From the NCBI GenBank assembly GCA_037441725.1, contig JBBIRT010000063.1:1-18596 (forward strand): a stretch of DNA of 18,596 nt, in the 5' to 3' direction. A program made the position numbers and the translations under genes. The notes below the pieces were generated by a model that saw only the letters and a program-made list of their open reading frames with translations, searched no databases and was not told the DNA's origin. Positions 14,966-18,596 of this stretch are shown here, piece after piece. This DNA comes from JBBIRT01 sp037441725. Lineage in GTDB: Bacteria; Desulfobacterota; BSN033; UBA1163. How positions within the stretch are numbered: the stretch's first letter is position 1; each line of letters begins with the position of its first letter.

Positions 14966-16261
14966 TTATTCAATTTTTTTAACCTTCAGTTTCAGATTCT
15001 CCATCCCAATCACTTCTACTTTATCTCCCTTTTCAATATATTGGTCACAGGTCGCATTCCAGAATTCTCCATGGATTAAGACCTTCCCCTCTGGGGATAG
15101 GTTCGTCTCAGCCCATCCAATTTCACCCACCAGTCCCTCCATCCCCGTGGTGGGTCTTTTCAAACGTGCTCGAATGGCCATGGTCACTGCGAAAATAAAG
15201 AAGGCAGCGCTCACGATCACTGCAGGAATGATGACCGAAAGAGAGATTTTCATATATTCGGCAGGGCTCTCAATCAACATTAAGGAGCCCAAGAAGAGTG
15301 AGATGACCCCTCCAACGGCCAGTAATCCATGACTGACCACTTTAATCTCTGCTATAAAGAGGATGATCGCAAATAGGATCAGGGCTAACCCTGCAAAATT
15401 GACAGGGAGCATCTGAAGTGCATAAAATGCAAGGATGAGAAAGATGCCTCCAACCACCCCTGGGAGGATTGCCCCTGGATTTGAAAGTTCAAAAAAGACC
15501 CCATAAATCCCGAGCATTAGAAGAATGTAAGCGATGCTCGGGTTTGAGATGGTATCTAAGAAACGATATCGCCAGCTCATTTGGAGGGATCGGGGTTTTT
15601 GTCCTTTGGTTTGGAGGGTCCTCGTTCCGCCATCTAATTTCACCACCTTTCCATCCAGTTTAGAAAGAAGGTCTTGAAGATCAGGACTGACATAATCAAC
15701 TACATTCAATTTGACAGCCTCTTCTTCAGTGATGGAAACACTTTTTACCACTGCCTTTTCTGCCCAGTCTGCATTCCTTCCTCGATTTTTAGCAATCGTC
15801 TTAATGTAGGAGACCGTATCATTAACAATTTTTTCCATCATCGTTTTACTTTCTTTCCCCTCTCCACCGAGGGTAACCGGATGGGCTGCGCCAATATGAG
15901 TCCCGGGCGCCATTACAGCAATATGAGCCGCCAACGTGACAAAAACACCTGCCGAAGCTGCTCGCGCACCACTCGGAGCCACATAGACGATCACTGGGAT
16001 GGTTGAAGCAAGCTCTTTTTTCACAATCATTCTCATGGATTCCATCAGTCCTCCAGGAGTATCGAGTTGAATAATCAAGCATTGTCCCCCCAGTTGAGTC
16101 GCTTGGTCTATGGAATCGACGATGAATTTTGCTGTTGCAGGATTAATAATCCCATCGACCTCGATGGTGAATACAGAAGGTTTTTCTTGGCTTGAGATGG
16201 TAGGGACCATGCCAAGGAGAGTAAGACTCAATAGAACCATGATGAACTTATTTTTTCTCAT
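14966..16261 (-). CDS. NfeD family long-form membrane-bound serine protease (ClpP class)
   Basis: 431 aa, the long NfeD form (protease, membrane, OB-fold). Seen: a signal peptide (about 1-25), then a ClpP-like domain (28-210) with LDTPGG (67-71), the nucleophile Ser103 in AASAGV, and Lys144, exactly 41 residues later as in the Ser97/Lys138 dyad of the archaeal protease PH1510. Four to five membrane helices follow (about 238-360), then a C-terminal OB-fold NfeD domain (about 370-431, with GEIGWAETNLSPEGKVLIHG). It is membrane-bound with the protease domain outside the cytoplasm. Operonic with the slipin, its usual partner, and preceded by an MBL-fold gene at 31 nt. Confidence 0.92.
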   Translation of the reverse strand: MRKNKFIMVLLSLTLLGMVPTISSQEKPSVFTIEVDGIINPATAKFIVDSIDQATQLGGQCLIIQLDTPGGLMESMRMIVKKELASTIPVIVYVAPSGARAASAGVFVTLAAHIAVMAPGTHIGAAHPVTLGGEGKESKTMMEKIVNDTVSYIKTIAKNRGRNADWAEKAVVKSVSITEEEAVKLNVVDYVSPDLQDLLSKLDGKVVKLDGGTRTLQTKGQKPRSLQMSWRYRFLDTISNPSIAYILLMLGIYGVFFELSNPGAILPGVVGGIFLILAFYALQMLPVNFAGLALILFAIILFIAEIKVVSHGLLAVGGVISLFLGSLMLIESPAEYMKISLSVIIPAVIVSAAFFIFAVTMAIRARLKRPTTGMEGLVGEIGWAETNLSPEGKVLIHGEFWNATCDQYIEKGDKVEVIGMENLKLKVKKIE

Positions 16262-16292
16262 AGTTAATAGATATACTAAAAGGGAATAATTG

Positions 16293-17048
16293 TCAAATTT
16301 TGATTTTTATTAGATCCTCTGCCAGAATGATGGGGCCTGAAAAGGTTTTTTGACATTGTTTCACCATGTCAAATTGATCACAAATCGGATAGAGATGGGT
16401 GAGGATAAGTTTCTTACAGTTTGACTCTGAGGCAATCCTCCCTGCCAGGGAAGGGGTGAGGTGACCTTCCACTTTTTTCCCATCCGGGAAAGAACACTCA
16501 AGCACAAGAAGATCTGCCCCGAATCCAAGATCAATAAGGTTTTGACAGTAATCTGTATCCCCCGAAATGGCAATGGACTTCCCATCTTTAAAAGTAATTC
16601 GATACCCAATACTTTCAGGAAGATGGGCCATTGGTTTTGAGAGGATGGTGAGGTCCCTCAAGACGATCTCTTTCTTATGGATTTCTTTAACCGTTAGAGA
16701 ATAGGAGTTTGGTTTGATCCATCGTCCATAGATTTTATTCAATGCCTTAAAGAACATTTTGAACCTCGGGCCACCGAAGCAGAACAATTCCTTTTCCCGA
16801 GGTTGTTCCCCATATTTACAAGCAAAGAGGATAGGGATAAGATCTGCGGTATGGTCAGGGTGGAGATGGGTATAAAGAATGATGTCTATTTCGCGATACG
16901 TCATACCCACTTCAAGCATTTTCCGGATGATACCAGGACCACTATCAATAAGAAGATTTGTATTTTCAGTAACGATGAGAAGACCAGGAGATGCCCTTCT
17001 GAGTGAAGGCACACCCGTTCCAGAACCAATGATGATCAAATCAGCCAA
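16293..17048 (-). CDS. MBL-fold metallohydrolase, RNase Z/ElaC-like
   Basis: 251 aa. Seen: GSGTGVPSLRRASPG (8-22), the metal motif HLHPDH (His61, His63, Asp65, His66), Asp in ISGDTD, GHLTP and LTHLYP near the C-terminus, which supply the remaining zinc ligands. The layout matches the RNase Z-like branch of the metallo-beta-lactamase fold, whose members include tRNA 3'-processing enzymes and small-molecule phosphodiesterases. The flexible exosite arm of true RNase Z is not evident, so a different hydrolase role is just as likely. The start is TTG at 17048 with AGGAG 11 nt upstream and no in-frame ATG nearby. It lies 31 nt upstream of the NfeD gene, and may share its transcript. Confidence 0.85.
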   Translation of the reverse strand: MADLIIIGSGTGVPSLRRASPGLLIVTENTNLLIDSGPGIIRKMLEVGMTYREIDIILYTHLHPDHTADLIPILFACKYGEQPREKELFCFGGPRFKMFFKALNKIYGRWIKPNSYSLTVKEIHKKEIVLRDLTILSKPMAHLPESIGYRITFKDGKSIAISGDTDYCQNLIDLGFGADLLVLECSFPDGKKVEGHLTPSLAGRIASESNCKKLILTHLYPICDQFDMVKQCQKTFSGPIILAEDLIKIKI

Positions 17049-17080
17049 TGCTTTTAATTCTCCTAAAATTATATTATAAG

Positions 17081-17092
17081 ATGAATATTCAT
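17081..17092. promoter_or_regulatory. 12-bp perfect palindrome ATGAATATTCAT in a divergent promoter region
   Basis: It lies in the 125-nt AT-rich gap between the MBL-fold gene (minus) and the molybdopterin oxidoreductase (plus). On the minus strand two overlapping TATAAT boxes follow it. A regulator site affecting either side is possible, but palindromes of this length occur by chance in AT-rich DNA. Confidence 0.25.
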
Positions 17093-17173
17093 TGAAAAAA
17101 GAAAATAATCAAGAATGAATAAAAAAATAAATTTGATAGACTTGTCTGACCACATAAAGGAGGCTTAACGAAG

Positions 17174-18596
17174 ATGCGAAAATCTGAGAGATTATTAAAA
17201 GGAAAAGTTCCATCTCCAGAGACAGGGATTGAAATAAAAAAGTCTATCTGTACCATCTGTGATCCTATGACCCAGTGTGGGTTGGACCTCTATGTGAAGG
17301 AGGGAAAGATTATCAAAGTGGAGGGAAGCAAGGAAAATCCTTACAGTCTGGGAACCCTCTGCCCCAAAGGAGCCGCTACCCGTCAGTATGTGTATCACGA
17401 GGACCGATTGAAGACGCCTTTGATAAGGGTCGGGCCTAAGGGTTCGGGAAAATTCGAGCCGATCTCTTGGGAGAAGGCATTGGATAGGATCACCGCTCAA
17501 TTGAATGAGATCAAAGGGGAATATGGACCAGAGGCTGTCGTCTTCTTTTCAGGATATACAAAATATTTCAGACCCTTTCTCAAACGATTGGCTCACTCGT
17601 TTGGTTCACCCAACTACTTGACAGAATCCAGTACTTGCTTTCAGGCCATGGTGATGGCTCAAAAGCTCATCTTTGGGTCTCCAGGCGGACCAGATATAAA
17701 AAACACCAAATGTCTTTTGGTCTGGAGTGCCAATCCGTTTCATACCAATCCTGGCAATGCCAGAGCGATTCTTAGAGGAAAAGAAAGGGGGATGAGACTC
17801 ATCGTTGTAGATCCTCGAGAGACCCCAACCACAGCTATTTCTGATCTCCACCTCCGGGTCAAACCTGGAACAGACGGAGCCCTCGCATTAGCCATGGCTA
17901 ATGTCATCATTCATGAGAAACTTTATGACCAGGATTTTATCTCCAATCATTCGTATGGTTTTGAGGACTACCAGGCCTATGTTCAGCAATTTCCTCCAAA
18001 AAGAGGGGAAGAACTCACAGGAGTCCCATCAGAAGAGATTGTGAAGGCAGCACGAATGTATGCTTCCTCAAAACCTGCAGCGATTATGCCAAGTGCCTCT
18101 CCAGTGGTTCATCATACCAATGGGGTACAAAACTACAGAGCTGTCTTTGCTCTGGTTGGACTCACAGGGAATTATGATGTCTTGGGTGGCAATTTAGTCA
18201 TCCCAACAAGTTTTATTCACACCCCTGGGATGATTCTAACCCGGGAGCATGAATTTGTTCAATCCAAACCTTGGAATGAGATGGCCCCAAGAATTGGTAC
18301 AGACCAATTTCCAGTTTGGGTTGAATTAATTGATGAAGAAGGGCAGGCCATGCACCTACCTTTCCAGATCCGCTCTGGTAAGCCCTATCCCATTAAAGCT
18401 TTAATTGCTTTTGGGATGAACCATAAGATGTGGCCAGACTCAAACGGTTTTATCGAAAGCCTGAAGGGGTTAGATCTATTTGTGAATGTAGACCTCTTCA
18501 TGACCGACACCTGCCAACATGCAGACATTGTCCTTCCTGCCTGTAGTTCGGTCGAAAGGAGTGAGCTACGTTTTTATAGCATGGGCTATATGATTT
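17174..18596 (+). CDS. Molybdopterin (Mo/W-bis-MGD) oxidoreductase catalytic subunit, partial
   Basis: The frame is open from ATG 17174 to the window end (474 codons plus 1 base), so the C-terminal third is missing. Seen: an N-terminal [4Fe-4S] site with Cys26, Cys29, Cys35 and Cys63 (C-x2-C-x5-C-x27-C-PKG), the WEKALD segment (about 99-104), and ESSTC with Cys155 in the place of the Mo/W-coordinating Ser/Cys/SeCys. The MGD-binding strands follow (LLVWSANPFHTNP, LIVVDPRETPTTA, KPGTDGALALAMANVI). Asp30 directly follows the second cluster Cys, as in acetylene hydratase. No Tat or Sec signal precedes the cluster, so it is likely cytoplasmic. The RBS is AAAGGAGG 10 nt from the ATG. Partner subunits, if any, are past the edge. 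The substrate is unassigned. Confidence 0.87.
   Translation, partial: MRKSERLLKGKVPSPETGIEIKKSICTICDPMTQCGLDLYVKEGKIIKVEGSKENPYSLGTLCPKGAATRQYVYHEDRLKTPLIRVGPKGSGKFEPISWEKALDRITAQLNEIKGEYGPEAVVFFSGYTKYFRPFLKRLAHSFGSPNYLTESSTCFQAMVMAQKLIFGSPGGPDIKNTKCLLVWSANPFHTNPGNARAILRGKERGMRLIVVDPRETPTTAISDLHLRVKPGTDGALALAMANVIIHEKLYDQDFISNHSYGFEDYQAYVQQFPPKRGEELTGVPSEEIVKAARMYASSKPAAIMPSASPVVHHTNGVQNYRAVFALVGLTGNYDVLGGNLVIPTSFIHTPGMILTREHEFVQSKPWNEMAPRIGTDQFPVWVELIDEEGQAMHLPFQIRSGKPYPIKALIAFGMNHKMWPDSNGFIESLKGLDLFVNVDLFMTDTCQHADIVLPACSSVERSELRFYSMGYMI

Noticed and set aside
14739..15332. 197-aa plus-strand open frame over the slipin and NfeD genes
   Set aside because: It lies antisense to two well-recognised genes, has no family features and is basic and low-complexity as expected of a shadow frame.
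15674..16006. 110-aa plus-strand frame opposite NfeD
   Set aside because: Cys/His/Phe-rich composition typical of antisense frames; the opposite strand encodes the protease active site.
17195..17851. Two minus-strand frames (101 and 81 aa) near the right edge
   Set aside because: They lie opposite the molybdopterin oxidoreductase, whose cluster cysteines and MGD-binding motifs are in the plus frame.

Overview
The window is an accessory, metabolism-rich stretch of a mesophilic-looking Gram-negative anaerobe. A TRAP transporter, a family-5 peptide-type ABC importer, a KstD/fumarate-reductase-like flavoprotein, a Mo/W-bis-pterin oxidoreductase and a RAYT-type element ending in GGGGTCAGGTCTCAAC together suggest a sediment or syntrophic member of the Desulfobacterota (former Deltaproteobacteria). 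That placement is inference from gene content only. Starts are a mix of ATG, GTG and TTG, and Shine-Dalgarno sites are mostly strong.

Layout. 124-3855 (minus): an ABC importer operon, read binding protein, then DppB-like permease, then DppC-like permease, from a clear sigma70-type promoter at 4029-4056. A stem-loop separates the binding protein from the permeases, and the ATPase genes are not in the window. 4073-4360: a 288-bp miniature element with 26-bp imperfect terminal inverted repeats. It holds an internally deleted RAYT (REP-associated tyrosine transposase) with only the N- and C-terminal ends left. Its right end runs into 4343-5383 (plus), a divergent arginase/agmatinase-family hydrolase whose ribosome binding site and start codon lie inside the element. 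This is followed by an uncharacterised 216-aa protein with a possible winged-helix C-terminus (5426-6076).

6106-10572 (minus): FAD oxidoreductase, DctP, DctQ and DctM, probably one transcription unit that imports an organic acid and reduces or dehydrogenates it. A perfect 8-6-8 inverted repeat next to its putative promoter looks like a repressor operator. 10768-13298 (minus): a UDP-HexNAc 6-dehydrogenase (WbpA type) and a DegT-family sugar aminotransferase, a pair typical of surface-polysaccharide precursor synthesis.

13396-14130 (plus): trmJ, a tRNA 2'-O-methyltransferase that may be translated from a leaderless mRNA. It converges on a slipin and long-form NfeD protease pair (14195-16261, minus), upstream of which lies an RNase Z-like metallo-beta-lactamase-fold protein (16293-17048, minus). 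The window ends inside a plus-strand molybdopterin oxidoreductase (17174 onwards) with an acetylene-hydratase-like CxxCD cluster motif.

Most of the window is conventional. The least ordinary part is 4073-6076, where a decayed transposase element appears to have become the expression platform of an unusual ureohydrolase-like gene. The unassigned Mo/W enzyme at the right edge is second. No tRNA, rRNA, CRISPR array or prophage was seen, and no gene-free stretch exceeds 300 bases.
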